64,000 nt of DNA from positions 8,816,324 to 8,880,323 of the forward strand of contig NC_064537.1 in NCBI RefSeq assembly GCF_023856365.1, written 5' to 3'. A program made the translations under genes and the position numbers. Of the stretch, positions 12,501 to 23,703 are shown piece after piece. This stretch comes from Brienomyrus brachyistius. Taxonomy: Eukaryota; Chordata; Actinopteri; Osteoglossiformes; Mormyridae. Numbering within the stretch: position 1 is the first letter of the stretch; the number at the start of each line of letters is the position of its first letter. A model generated the notes under the pieces. That model was not told the origin of the DNA, searched no databases, and saw only the letters and a program-made list of their open reading frames with translations.

Positions 12501-12767
12501 GACATGACTGAACAGCGAGTGAGCACCGTTTTTGCTTGCTTCAAGGGCTTTTGTTGCTGTTCTCCAAAGACTTTCCGGAAGCAGGAAATCTGAAAATAAT
12601 CGTGTAGTGTGAACATTAGCAAATATTTTTTTGCAAAGCCTGGTCTGAATTTCCTGGCAAAAGCACACTCGGGTGATGTCGTCTAGCCTCCTGAGACCCA
12701 GAAGAAAAAAGGTGTTTAGGGTTTTTTTTTTTTTTTAAGATAATTCAAGTATTGTAGCTGAAAGAAA
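9525..12767. other. Non-coding stretch with only scattered repeat traces
   Basis: No frame longer than about 140 codons and no recognisable protein. The stretches around 9,980-10,060, 10,650-10,680 and 12,024-12,080 have GATTC/CGATA-rich motifs like hAT MITE ends, but I could not pair ends. Otherwise AT-rich, apparently unique sequence. Confidence 0.5.
11751..11815 (+). repeat. Possible end of a mariner-class DNA transposon
   Basis: TACAGGTTTCCCCCACTATC followed by CGAAAGTAGA and CATGAGACCTTTTG resembles a terminal repeat with a TA target. No partner end was found within the next kilobase. Confidence 0.35.
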
Positions 12768-12985
12768 CATCCATCCATCCATTTTCCAAACCGCTTATCC
12801 TACTGGGTCGCGGGGGGTCCGGAGCCTATCCCGGAAGCAATGGGCACGAGGCAGGGAACAACCCAGCATGGGGGGTCAGCCCATCACAGGGCACACTCAC
12901 ACACCAGTCACTCACACACCAGTCACTCACACATGCACACCTACGGGCAATTTAGCAAGTCCAATTAGCCTCTGCATGTCTTTGC
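12766..12985 (+). repeat. Dispersed fish repeat beginning with (CCAT)n
   Basis: It starts CATCCATCCATCC then TTTTCCAAACCGCTTATCC, continues through GGGTCGCGGGGGGTCCGGAG and CAGGGAACAACCCAGCATG, and ends with CCAATTAGCC...GCATGTCTTTG. The tandem CACACACCAGTCACT is repeated inside. A minus-strand copy lies at 23.6 kb. The fit of left and right blocks to a common ray-finned fish repeat is strong. Confidence 0.8.
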
Positions 12986-13485
12986 TGAAAGAAACATATT
13001 TCTGCAAAAAAAAATTCAAAACTGTTTATTTTTTAGCATCTGTCCCTTGTAGTGGGCATCGTGTTTTGTTTGATTGCAGAATGTAAAGATTTAATTGTTT
13101 TAATTTGTGTGGATTTCTGATAAAATTTCTTTTCAACATTTCATGAACGTTGAAAACGGATGAAGGAAACGCATCTGAACACAAACATTTTAACAAATAA
13201 CATGTCATGGTCAAGCTTTTAGACTAAACTACATTCTGCACACTTAAGTCACCTAAAGTTCGGATGTTAGGTCACATTGCACATGGAGCTAACAACAGAT
13301 GACGCTCGATATTACAGAAAGCAGTTTTTTTTGTCTTTGACACACAAAAACATGTTACATTTAAACATTTGACAAATGTTTTCCCTTTGCATCCCTCTCT
13401 CCTGCACCATGATGCATGTGCTGCCTCCATCATCTTTGGCAAATAGAGTGCTGTGTATTTTTTGACATCATCATTGGACTGTGGT

Positions 13486-14560
13486 TCAACAGGTCTCTAA
13501 TTCAGTGCTCATGTCATCATCATTGATGACCAGTTTCTCAGCCTGTTGTCCTGGACCACCCTGTGCCTGAGCAATCATTTCTTCAGCCAGTAGCAGCTTG
13601 AACTCAAAATACTGCAGCCTCTCCTTCTCTGCTCTCCCAGAGACCTGGCAGTCTGACTTGTGCATGATCCAGCTGTTTGTTGCAGTCTGGTCAGAGAGAT
13701 GCTCCATTTTCTTGTGCAACTTGACATTGGGCATAAGCTGATCATGAGGATGCACAAATCAACTCCACCCATGTTTTTGTTGTTCTCTGCCTCAACAGCA
13801 GGTCTAGGCAAAGGAACATGGTGCTTCTCTCTCTCCATCTCATGCAGCTCTCCTGGGGCTCTATCCTTTGGACACTTGATGCCATTAGAACCTACTTATT
13901 GCCCTGCCACTTCGTCACAGCAACCTCTGATGGTTTTCTTACAACCATGTTGGATGTACCTCTTGTTTTTGGAGCTTGGCGTTGTCTGACATCTTTGACT
14001 TGCAGAGATATTTATCACAATGGACTCTGTTCCCAAGAGTCCATTTTCTTTTGGCATATTCAGTATGTTGACAGAGGTGAAATACCTGTCAAAGTACAGG
14101 TGCGTTCCCCTTGGAAGAGACTCTGCCATCCAAGCGACTGCATTCCCTCCAATTCCCAGCTGCTGGTCACTAAATGTATTCAGAACCTTGTAAACCTCAA
14201 AATCCACCACCAGGCCATCGGGACTGGCAAGCACAAATGTTCTCAGTCTTGTGGGATTTCATTTCTCTGGCACAAACTGCGTACAGGACCTCGGCCTATG
14301 AAGGGAATCATCTGCTGATCTGCACAGACCTTCCTTGGTCTCGACAGATTAAAGCTGCTTTGTACTCAGTTTAAGAGAGGTCTCATCTTCCAGAGGGCCT
14401 TGTTGTTCTTTTCCTCAGACATCAAGATCATTTGTTACTTTGCACTGCCTAATCTCAAAAAATCTGTTTAGATTCATTGAACTGGCTATAACTGGGATCC
14501 TCGTCTTTGCTGCCTAGTACATCCGGATCGATCCTATGGTATGAAATTGGTCACTTGCGT
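13486..14560 (-). pseudogene. piggyBac-type transposase relic
   Basis: The minus strand has, in changing frames, QQMIPFIGRGP (about 14,290-14,320), LASPDGLVVDFEVY and GIGGNAVAWMAESLPRG (about 14,120-14,230), YFDRYFTSVN (near 14,075-14,105), and GGVDLC (near 13,750-13,770). These correspond to ordered blocks of piggyBac (PGBD-like) DDD transposases, including the Asp of YFDRYF and of GGVD. A C-terminal part with NSWI..K.DC and FKLLLAEEMI follows. At least two frameshifts and several stops break it. No Cys-rich C-terminal finger or TTAA-flanked ends were identified. Confidence 0.8.
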
Positions 14561-17500
14561 CCCTTGTTGCCCTAAAATGTGGCGTCACTAGAAAGCCTAT
14601 GATGTCCTCTTGACAGTACAGTAGGACTCAAACAAATTGCATAAATGGTGCTTCACTTAAAGGTCCCAGACTCATGTCCCCCACAGAGGACAGAAATTAA
14701 TTGCTGAGTTTTCGGAGGCTAGAATGAGCTAGCATGTTGGATGTGTTCCCAGAAAAATATCCGAGTTCGGAATGACAGAGGTGACAGGTATTCTTATTCT
14801 TATCAGCTGCTCGCTCTCTCTCTGGTGTTGCTGTAATTTATTGGGAAACCAAAATCTTCCCAATGTACTGACTTAAGTGGTGGGTGGGTGGGGGAGGGGG
14901 TTCAGCTCTCTAGCACTAGATCTCAAAGCCACAATTACCATAATGTTTTCCATGTTGAACATCAGATGTCGTTGTTTCTCTTCTGTACGGAAATTGCACC
15001 GCACCTTGATCCCATACTCCTGTCTGTGACTGTTTCCTATATAGAATTTTTCCCAAACTTTGGATTTAAACTGAGTTTTGGCAAAAGCTTTAAATGTTTT
15101 CTCATTCATGGTATAACTGGGCCAGACTTGTGCATGTCAGATCCTTAACAAAATCCAGCCATGTGCAACTGGGGAGAAATGTGACGAACATAATTATTAG
15201 TAAACCCTGTTTAAATTAATATTTAAAATCCAATTTTTAATTATCATGGTGATATAGAAGTTGCTGCTTCGAAGAAACATTATTTGTAACTGAATCATTT
15301 ATTTATTTATTTTCCCCGAACCATGACCTTTGCTCCAGCGAAAGCTCAGTTGCTAATTGATAACGAAGTAAGGAGCGCAGGGTTGGGGTAAATCCCAAAA
15401 TTGCTTTGGTAAATTTCCAGCTTTATAGGTTGAGTATTGCCTGTGGAAAAAGCTGTTTGAGGTTTAAATTGGGTGGAAATGAACTGGTAGAATAAATCCA
15501 TTCAATTGTGGAGCCTTCACTTTCAGATCGAAGTAAAGGTTCAGTAATGGTTGACTTTCATTTGTTTGTATTTGGCTGTTCTGCCATGTTTGATATACTA
15601 AATCAGGGCACGATGTCATTGCCTCTTTCCACTAATCATATTTATTCCCTCGTAATGGAAATTTTGTTGCAATCTACAGTATTATAAATTTTACGAAACT
15701 TCATGATAAATTGCATTTCTGGAAAATAATTTTACACCTGACTAACCAACACTTTAATTTAAAATTTAAATTCAAATTCATTTTCAAAACCATAAGATTA
15801 GTTGACAATCGCTGCATTCAAAATACTGTTAATGTGACTGAGCCACTCAAATCACACACACACTATGGGAACAGTTCCGTTCAAATGGGAAGACCTGGAA
15901 GTGGCTGAGATCATATTTTTTCCTGTGACACGATAAGGCATTAAGTAGCTTATAATATGGGAGGCAGATATATTACTTAAGTTGAATCCAGAGTACACAT
16001 TTTAGTGGATTTAGAATAGATGTCATGCCAGTACAAAATCTTAGTTCCGAAGGTGACCAGAAGAAGAACCCTAGTGTCCATAAGTAGGGTTGATGCCGTG
16101 GACTATTAATGTTCATACAGATTTATGTACCAAACACCATAAATGGAAACTAGCTGGAGGCCAGTTTCAGAACACATACGGGTAAGGTTTTCTAACGACC
16201 TTTTTTAATTTAAAAGGTCACTTTCCAGAATGCAACCTATTAATTCGATTAGAGTATGTGTAGTCTCTTAGACTCTTTCACTGTTACTGCACGTTGGAAA
16301 ATACAGAAGAATGGAGTGCATTGGCACGAACAGAAATAGGTTTTGTGCAGTCTGCCTTTGTTACAAAAGGCCATGGCACACAGGGTCCGGTTCTCTGCGG
16401 AAAAAGTAGAGCAAATGGAAACGTAACTGTGTGGTACGGCACAGGCACAGCTGAAGACGTTCGCAGCGTTGACAGCATTAGCGCTGTATTAATGTAATGT
16501 GGGGCTGTGTCTGGTATAGCATTACTGCCAAGTGTCTCTGTTTCTGCCTCACGTGGCCGTGAGCAAGAGTGGGGGAAGGAAGGGTAGGGCAGAGGCGGCG
16601 GGGAGCCGAGTGGGGGATGGGACTGGAGGAGGAGCTTTAAAGACTCTCACTCCTACCTCCCTTCCTTTTTTCTCGTTAGCTGTTTTTCTTCAATATTCTC
16701 TCCTTTTTCACCTTTATAAAACGAGGGTCACAAAATAAATCAAAATGTCTGCATAATGAATATAAGGTTATTTTTACCTATATATTTTGAAATACTTGTG
16801 CATTAGCACACTTGTAGAAATTGCATTAGCAGACATGTAATTACATTCGTAGCTATATTTTGATCTTTCACTATAAAGGTTTTTTTTTTAAATAATTTTT
16901 GCTGTCTTGTCATGCCAGCAATTTTGTTAGCTAGAGAAACAAAAGATTGCTAATTTTTTTTCCTCTAAGCATTTCTGTTCTAATTTTGGTCTTTCGGTGT
17001 GTTATTACCGTGTATTAATTTCGTGAGGATTCGTATGGCATTGAATTCTTATGCTACGTGGTATTTCTTGCATATTTTATTTTTGTTTCGGTGCTGATAT
17101 TTTGATGTAATTCTTCTTGTTTGTGCTGCAAGTTAGCTTTCGCTCCTATGCTTTTGGGTTGTGAGAATCAGTGAACCTTACAGAGCTAAGGTCTACGATG
17201 GATTTTAATCCAAGTGGGAATTTAGTTTTTTTAAGGAAAACATGGCCTGACTTGTTTGAGCCTTTTTGAACTTTTCCAACTTAGAATGTTGTCTTGTTTT
17301 TTTGTTCGATAAAATTTGGTAGTTTTTAAATTGATTCAGCTGGAGTTCTGAAATGACAACAATAAAGTGATTTACTCCTAGTGGTCGAATGTATATTTTT
17401 TGTATCGAGTTGCTCAAATAGGAAAATGTATAACGAAATAAATTTATAGTAAGATTGGAGTTAAATTTATAACTACTGTTAACTATTAGTATTATTTACT

Positions 17501-19639
17501 ATTTAGTGACTAAAGCTTTGGTCAATGTCTGATAGCTTATCTGATTTAAAATATATAGTATGGCTTGCTTTGGATGATATCGGTTAATAACAGAAATATT
17601 ATTTGCCGTCACTGCCTTTTGGGGTGGGTGGAGCCAAGAGTTGCTGTTGTAGGAAGTATTGCTTTTCCAGACGAATTCGCAGTAGGCCTGTGTTACAGCA
17701 AACCTTTTGACATTTATGTATTCTTGACTCTGGCAGTGGTTGATTCCAGAGTGACTTGGTTTTCAGAGGTGCTCTTGCTCTGCTGAAAACCTTTTGGTAA
17801 AAAAAAAAAAAAAACGCTTGTCGTGTGCAGCTTTTGCTTCTTCCTGGTTTGTGAAGTGCACAGCTATCATGGGGGGAGAGACTGCACATCATTTCAGCGA
17901 TGAAAATGTCTGGGATCGCTGAGCTAAATGAGCCACCTTTCCTTCCAAGACAGTGATTTTTCAGTCAATCTTTTTGGGCTTGAACAGTTTGCCTGTTTTT
18001 TTATTTTTAATTTTTTTTTTCTCCTAAGTGGAGATTTTATATGGGGCCTATCATATGACGATCTAGCATTGCCATTTGATTTAGCTATGTCTCTAACTTG
18101 TATAATAAATGACATGGATATTTTTTTATGTAATGTTGAGGTTTATTTTCAGTTCTGGCTTGTTTTCATTAAAATTCAGCCTAATGTGGCAAGAATGTTG
18201 TGCGATAATGAGAATCAGCATGAGATTTTAACTACCTAAATCACTAGCAGTTAAAATGAATTTGATGGAGCTGCATGTTATTTTACCATTTGCTTTTACA
18301 AAAAAGTCCCCAGCTACCAAACTGATTATCTTCAGAATAAGCTGCAATTGTCAAAGTGCCAATGTTTTCCCGCGAGTTATGAATAAATAACTTAATATGC
18401 CTGTATTGTTTCACATAAGCTAGTGTGTCTCATAACTGAATCTCATCATGCTGGGTGCTTGGAGGGCACAAAAAATATGGTTAAAAAGGCATTACTGCAA
18501 GAACTTGTTACCTATGTTTTTGTAGCTATGAAATTCCTCGCTGTCATTTGTTAATTAGCTGCTCTGAAAGTGTCTCGGTCAAGTACTCGGGCAGTCTCTG
18601 TATTCAGTTGTATTCATTATGGTATGTGGCTGGCAAGCAGATCAAATGCTGCTAGAGATCATTAAAATGCAGGCCTGACCCTGCCTTACCATGTTTACTT
18701 GTATACTGTTAAGTCATCTTTCGTAGTTCACAAATAGCACCTTGAACTAAACGGTAAACTGAAAAATATACAGCCTGGCTTAAAACTGGTGACATTCCTT
18801 AATGAGAAAGATTACATAAATGTTGATTCCCTTAACACAGATGCAAACTTACCAAATCTGTCTAATGCCAAATTCTCTTGTGTTTTTTATGTATGTTAAT
18901 ATTATAATACTTCGCATAAGCAGACTTAATGATGTAATGAATGTTTGATTCTCCTTTTATTGATGTTAAAGAAAAAAATCCCTGACAGAAGTCATTGTCA
19001 GATGAATATTCTGATCTTTAGCTAGCTTAAGAAACTGCGACATAATGGAAACCATAATAACATGAAATTCAAAATTAGAATGTTTAATTTCCGTTTAACC
19101 CAACATAGTCTAGACTAATAGTGTACAACTGGTTGACATATCCTTAGACCATTGAACTGTAGACATAACAGATGCATCTTCAATTTTTTTTACATGATTG
19201 GCCTTGTTTTTAAGCCATTTTTGCTAATGTGTTGGTACTAAAGGCGTAATTTGTAAATACGTATATTTTCTGGTCTAAGCTAAAGAATTTTCCCAATCAC
19301 TTTTCACGCTGAAGCCTGTGTCCTCCAGTCCATAATATCGGGGGAACATGCGCTAGTTTTCACTCTCACACACGTCGTACGCGGTCACCTACAGACGCAG
19401 CCTGATGACACACGCACGCACTCTCATTTTCTCGCCTTTCTGTTCGCATTTCTTGCGTCCCTTTGATTACGCTTCTCCCTCCCTCTCTTTGTTTTACAAG
19501 CTGTTGCAACACAGTCTGACTGTTTCCTCTGACTGTAATGTCTCATCTTCCCTCGCTTTTTTTTTTTTCTCTCTCCTCTTTGTGCTGTGGCTGTAGCTGT
19601 GGCTTCTTCCCTCCCATTTTCCCTCCCCCTTTCAGAGCA
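14561..19639. other. AT-rich non-coding stretch without identifiable genes
   Basis: No convincing coding exon on either strand. A GC-richer patch lies at about 16,520-16,640 (GGCGGGGAGCCGAG, GGAGGAGGAGC). It has no clear donor and could be a regulatory patch. T-rich tracts occur at 16,880, 18,000 and 19,558. Confidence 0.5.
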
Positions 19640-19814
19640 GGGAGGGAGAGAGGGGGGAGGGGAGCGGAGCGGAGCAGAGCGGGGGGGGGAGGAGGAGCCA
19701 GTGAGCGAGACAGTGGTGTGCTTTCTATTCCCAGCTCTCCTTGCAGTGCACGAGATGCACCGCAGCACTGTAGCTTGGCCTAGCTGCCATTGACCTCTTT
19801 TAGACTTTCTCCAG
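19640..19814 (+). promoter_or_regulatory. Second candidate promoter or 5' exon
   Basis: A GGAGCGGAGCGG/GGGGGGGGAGGAGG purine- and G-rich block is followed by moderately CpG-containing sequence and a possible donor, CTCCAG|GTAGAT, at 19815. CT-rich sequence with CpGs precedes it from about 19340. It could be an alternative first exon of atf7ip, or simply a GC-rich simple sequence. The donor is weaker than that at 22565. Confidence 0.28.
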
Positions 19815-21361
19815 GTAGATATGTTAACAAACTTATATTATATTTGTTTCTTGCATATGTTATGAGGAACATAGGCATATACAGGCTTTGATTTCAGAGT
19901 TTTGTATTGGTTTAAACTGAGTGTACAGGTTTTAGGTATGAATACTTGTTTTATGGGCTAACGTACTTTCAGTCGAAACAGAGTACAAGACAAATATGGA
20001 CCCTTATTTTTGTCTCCCTGTAAGAGTAACCCTTAAAATTAATTTTGATTTAACCAAACTTTTATTGTATTTGGGTCAAAATGCTCTGAAGATGAAAACT
20101 GAGAACTGCTTAATACTGTCAACTGGTAATCTGTAATTACAGTTAGTTATAGTTGTAACAGGAAAGTTTTACATAATGCAATTGCTTTTCTTTTTGTGAG
20201 TCCTGGTGTGGAGCCATCTATAGGCCAGTGGTGGAACTCCAGGCAAAGCAGCAGACATTTTAGGTTCATTGGAAGGTGGTTTCAAGGGAAAGAAACACAC
20301 AAAATGGCTGACCTGGAGACGGATGTGCTGTGCTTTTTTTAATTCATATTTGTTTTGTGCATTAAATATGAATTAATTATTCTTGTAAAAAATCCCTTGT
20401 CATAATTCTTGTGCAGTCAGGTATTATGTTTGTTTAATTAATTTGTTCATATGATAAATTTTGTATTCCCTAATCATGTAGTGAGAAATGCGAGCAACAA
20501 GAATCAATCGAAATAGAATCCATGAATATTAAATAATCAATAAGGTGAATTATGGTTGAGTTTAAATTTAAAATGAGATTTTTTTTTTTTACTTGAACAG
20601 TAACCAAAAATCATATGCAATGCTCAGTAGTTTCTCTTAAGACAACCATTTAGCTGGACTAAAGCTGGTTATTTGCAGTGATCTGTAAAAGTGCTGTATT
20701 TGCATTAGGTTAAGGTTTGCTTATGCAAAATTGTTGTGCAGACTCCACCCATCACACTTCTAATAAGCTCCTCCTCCACTGGTTTTTGCTCCCCTTACTT
20801 CTGGTCTATGGTTTACCTGTCCTCCTAACTCTATTTGCCATATCATCCCCTGTTTCCCTCTCCCATCCATCTCTGTGCCGGTCATGTGCAGTACTTCTTG
20901 TCGAGTGGCACTAGCGTGCAGAATGGATTTAGCTGTGCCCTGTGAGTGTCAATGAATTTCAGCCTGCTGTTCTAGCGATGATGATTAGTGGGGCATGTGG
21001 GAGGAACACTGCTCTGCTTTTCATTGCGAGCCATTTTGAATTGCAGCGAACACGAACGGTCAGGCCCGAGTCCGTCTTTAAAAGTAGCACAGCCCTTCAT
21101 TTGACCTTAAATGCAGGTCAGTACAAGTTAAACTCACAGTAAAACATACAAGACAAAAGGGGATATATATAATAAAATATATACACAGTATCTGTGTCAC
21201 CTGACTTGAATTTTCATTCGCATTTTTTGTGATCTGATGTGGGTGTGTCCATTTAATGTGTGTTTTTTTGTGTGTGTTCGTCTGTGTTGTTACTCTGTCA
21301 TTTACACACAGTGGAACAGATGGCACTCAGGTGACCCTTTATTCACACAGGTGGGTAAAGC

Positions 21362-21530
21362 TGGAAGGCAGCAGGTAGCATGGCGGACTTCTTACCTGAA
21401 GGTTCTCTGATTAAGTCCCAGTGGGATCCTACCGTATGGTTCCCAAGCAGAGTCCTTAACCTGAATCCCTCGAATCAGCTTTATAAAAGGGTAAAAGCTG
21501 CATGCTTTGGGTGGAGACGCCAGCTTAGCT
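21362..21530 (+). repeat. tRNA-derived SINE relic
   Basis: GGTAGCATGGCGGACTT...CTTACCTGAAGGTTCTCTGATT AAG TCCCAGTGGGAT has the layout of a tRNA-like head with a B-box-like block. Next come CAGAGTCCTTAACCTGAATC and TATAAAAGGGTAAAAGCTG, the common body of a fish SINE (…CTTAACCTGAATTGCTC…TATAAATGGGTAAA). It is diverged and lacks a clear tail. Confidence 0.65.
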
Positions 21531-22239
21531 AGAGAATGTAATTACAGCAGTAGGCTCTCTTTCTTCAAAGAGCATGTGTGTGATATGGAGAAAATGGGGC
21601 TGAGGTGAAGCATGGAGATGGAGGAAGGTGGGAAATGGGGTGATGGGTAAAAAGAAAAAAGCAGGCTGTCCTGTGAATTAGTAAACACTTGAACTGTGAA
21701 TTGAGAAATGTATCTAATTAGAAGTAACTGATGATTCAGAGGTATATCAGGGTATATACATTGTGTTTGAAATTGTGGCCTGTTGGTATACTTTACATTT
21801 GCCTTTTAATTGTAGTTCATTCCCTGTGTATGTTTTCTGTTTAAATGATTAATTGGGGCATGACAGACAATCGTTCTTCCAGGAGATGGCAGGGGAGAGA
21901 GAGTTTGGAGAAGGAACGGAGGAGGGTATTCAGAATACTCTATCTGCAAAAGAAATGCAGCATATATTTTTCAGTTACCAAATAACTCAAAACTAAAAGT
22001 CCTACGTAAGTCCTGTAATGAAGAAGCATGTTTTTGCTGGTGTATCTTAAAGCTGCAACAAAATAATATGAGGGCTGACAGGCGGTGCTTACAGGCATGA
22101 ATCATCACATGTGTCTCAAATGTAGAATCTCCAAGCTGAAAAAGGGAAAGACGACCCAGTTAATTTGGTGTCTGGCTGTAGCGTGTTTGTAACATGAGAC
22201 AGCTGGTGGGAGGTGCTTATTTAGTCTCTCCCTCGTGCG

Positions 22240-22564
22240 CATTCCCCACCCCCCCCCTTTCCTCTCCCTCTAAGCCCTGCCCCCAACTGCCTTGCTGCTT
22301 TGTGCGGGAGAGAGGAAGAGAGGGGGAGAGTTAGTCTGACTGTTGGCTGCTGAGAGCGAAGGCGCGCTGACGGAGAGAGGCCTTGTGTTGTAGACCTTGG
22401 CGACACCATTTCTGCGTGTGTGACTACATCACCCTCACGTTGATGGTACTTAGTCAGCTGACTCACTGAGCAGAACATACAGGCACAACGTGAAGCTAGC
22501 AAAACGCTACGAAAGAAAGACAAAAGCGGATAATTCTCGCTTACTGGCGATTCGCAGCAGAACG
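22240..22564 (+). promoter_or_regulatory. Candidate promoter and 5' untranslated exon of atf7ip
   Basis: A local GC- and CpG-rich patch in AT-rich surroundings ends with a consensus donor, CAGAACG|GTGAGT (gt at 22565). No long frame is open through it, as expected for a non-coding first exon. The first coding exon of atf7ip needs at least one upstream exon because its acceptor lies 9 nt before the ATG. This would make a 17-kb first intron. It is inference: I cannot see transcripts, and the exon could belong to another transcript. Confidence 0.42.
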
Positions 22565-23616
22565 GTGAGTTTTATGTATTTTCTGCTTAATGTATATTAA
22601 TAAAATTACGAATTTTTTTGACTGGTACAACATCGTTCTGTGTTCTCGCGCTGTGAGGTATGAACTGACATGTATTTTAGTAAATAAATTTATATATATA
22701 TATATATGTATGTCTGGACACTATGAATTGATTCATTTTTTTTTTCTCCTTGAATTGTTTTTCCCTGGGGAATTTGCTATGGGAATAAAGGTGTGAAGAG
22801 AATGTTAGAAGAGTTTTTGTTTGTTTGTGTTTCTATGGTGGCCTGCTTGAAGATCAGTGGTTCGCCCATGGGTCCTAAGGTTCTCAAGTCTAGTTTGTTT
22901 CATATGGTTATTGGTTAATAAGAAACTATTTACGCTTATTACGCTATCACTATTGTCCTAGACTATCTATTCTGTATACCTTCCATTTGTGCAATTCACC
23001 TATTTAAACTTTATTTTTCTTTTTTTTGAGATTATAAATTCTTAATTTGCCAGTCTATAATGGTCAACATTCCATGCTTCATGTTGGTCATCTATCACAA
23101 TAGTAAGTTTTGTGAAAATGGCACTTGAGAGGACAGCATGTTGTTATGCCTACAGTCACTCTGTAAGCTGATTGGTTTACAGCCTGGTGTATTCTGGAAA
23201 CCATGGGACCCAGACTACAGCAATCCCGGTCTTCCTTATTGTCCTATGAGCTGTTTTAACTGTAACTGTTTTTCCCTCTTGGTGCACATCAAGCTTCACT
23301 TCCTTTTGGTATGTTTACAACTGTAAAGTTGGTAGATTCTGATGTATGCTTCAGGTAAATTCAGCTGATATTCATTTAGTGGAGAAAAACTATACAAATT
23401 TTTCTTGATGACAATAAAATCCTTTTCTGACAATGAGGACAGTATTATGGGTTCTTCACATCCGACAGCAGATCAGTGCCTTTGGACCTAAATGCTCTTC
23501 AACTTTTTTTCTACTCCCAGGAATCATCACCTAGAGATAGCCATGATAGCTAAATGTTGCAAACATATACAGTGCCTTGAACATTTGGTATATTTAAGCT
23601 TCAAATATACCCTGAT

Positions 23617-23703
23617 TAGCCTCATGCCCATTGCTTCCGGGATAGGCTCCGGACCCCCCGCGACCTAGTAGGATAAGCGGTTTGGAAAATGGATGGATGG
23701 ATA
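23617..23703 (-). repeat. Dispersed fish repeat ending in (GGAT)n
   Basis: CCCATTGCTTCCGGGATAGG, CTCCGGACCCCCCGCGACC and TAGGATAAGCGGTTTGG then GGATGGATGGAT are the reverse complement of the left part of the repeat at 12,766-12,985. Truncated copy with few differences, so probably young. Confidence 0.8.

Noticed and set aside
12880..12945. Tandem CACACACCAGTCACT units as a possible CRISPR-like array
   Set aside because: Units are adjacent with no unique spacers and belong to a dispersed fish repeat.
21362..21440. Possible tRNA gene
   Set aside because: The tRNA-like head is diverged, cannot be folded by eye into a full cloverleaf, and is followed by a SINE body.
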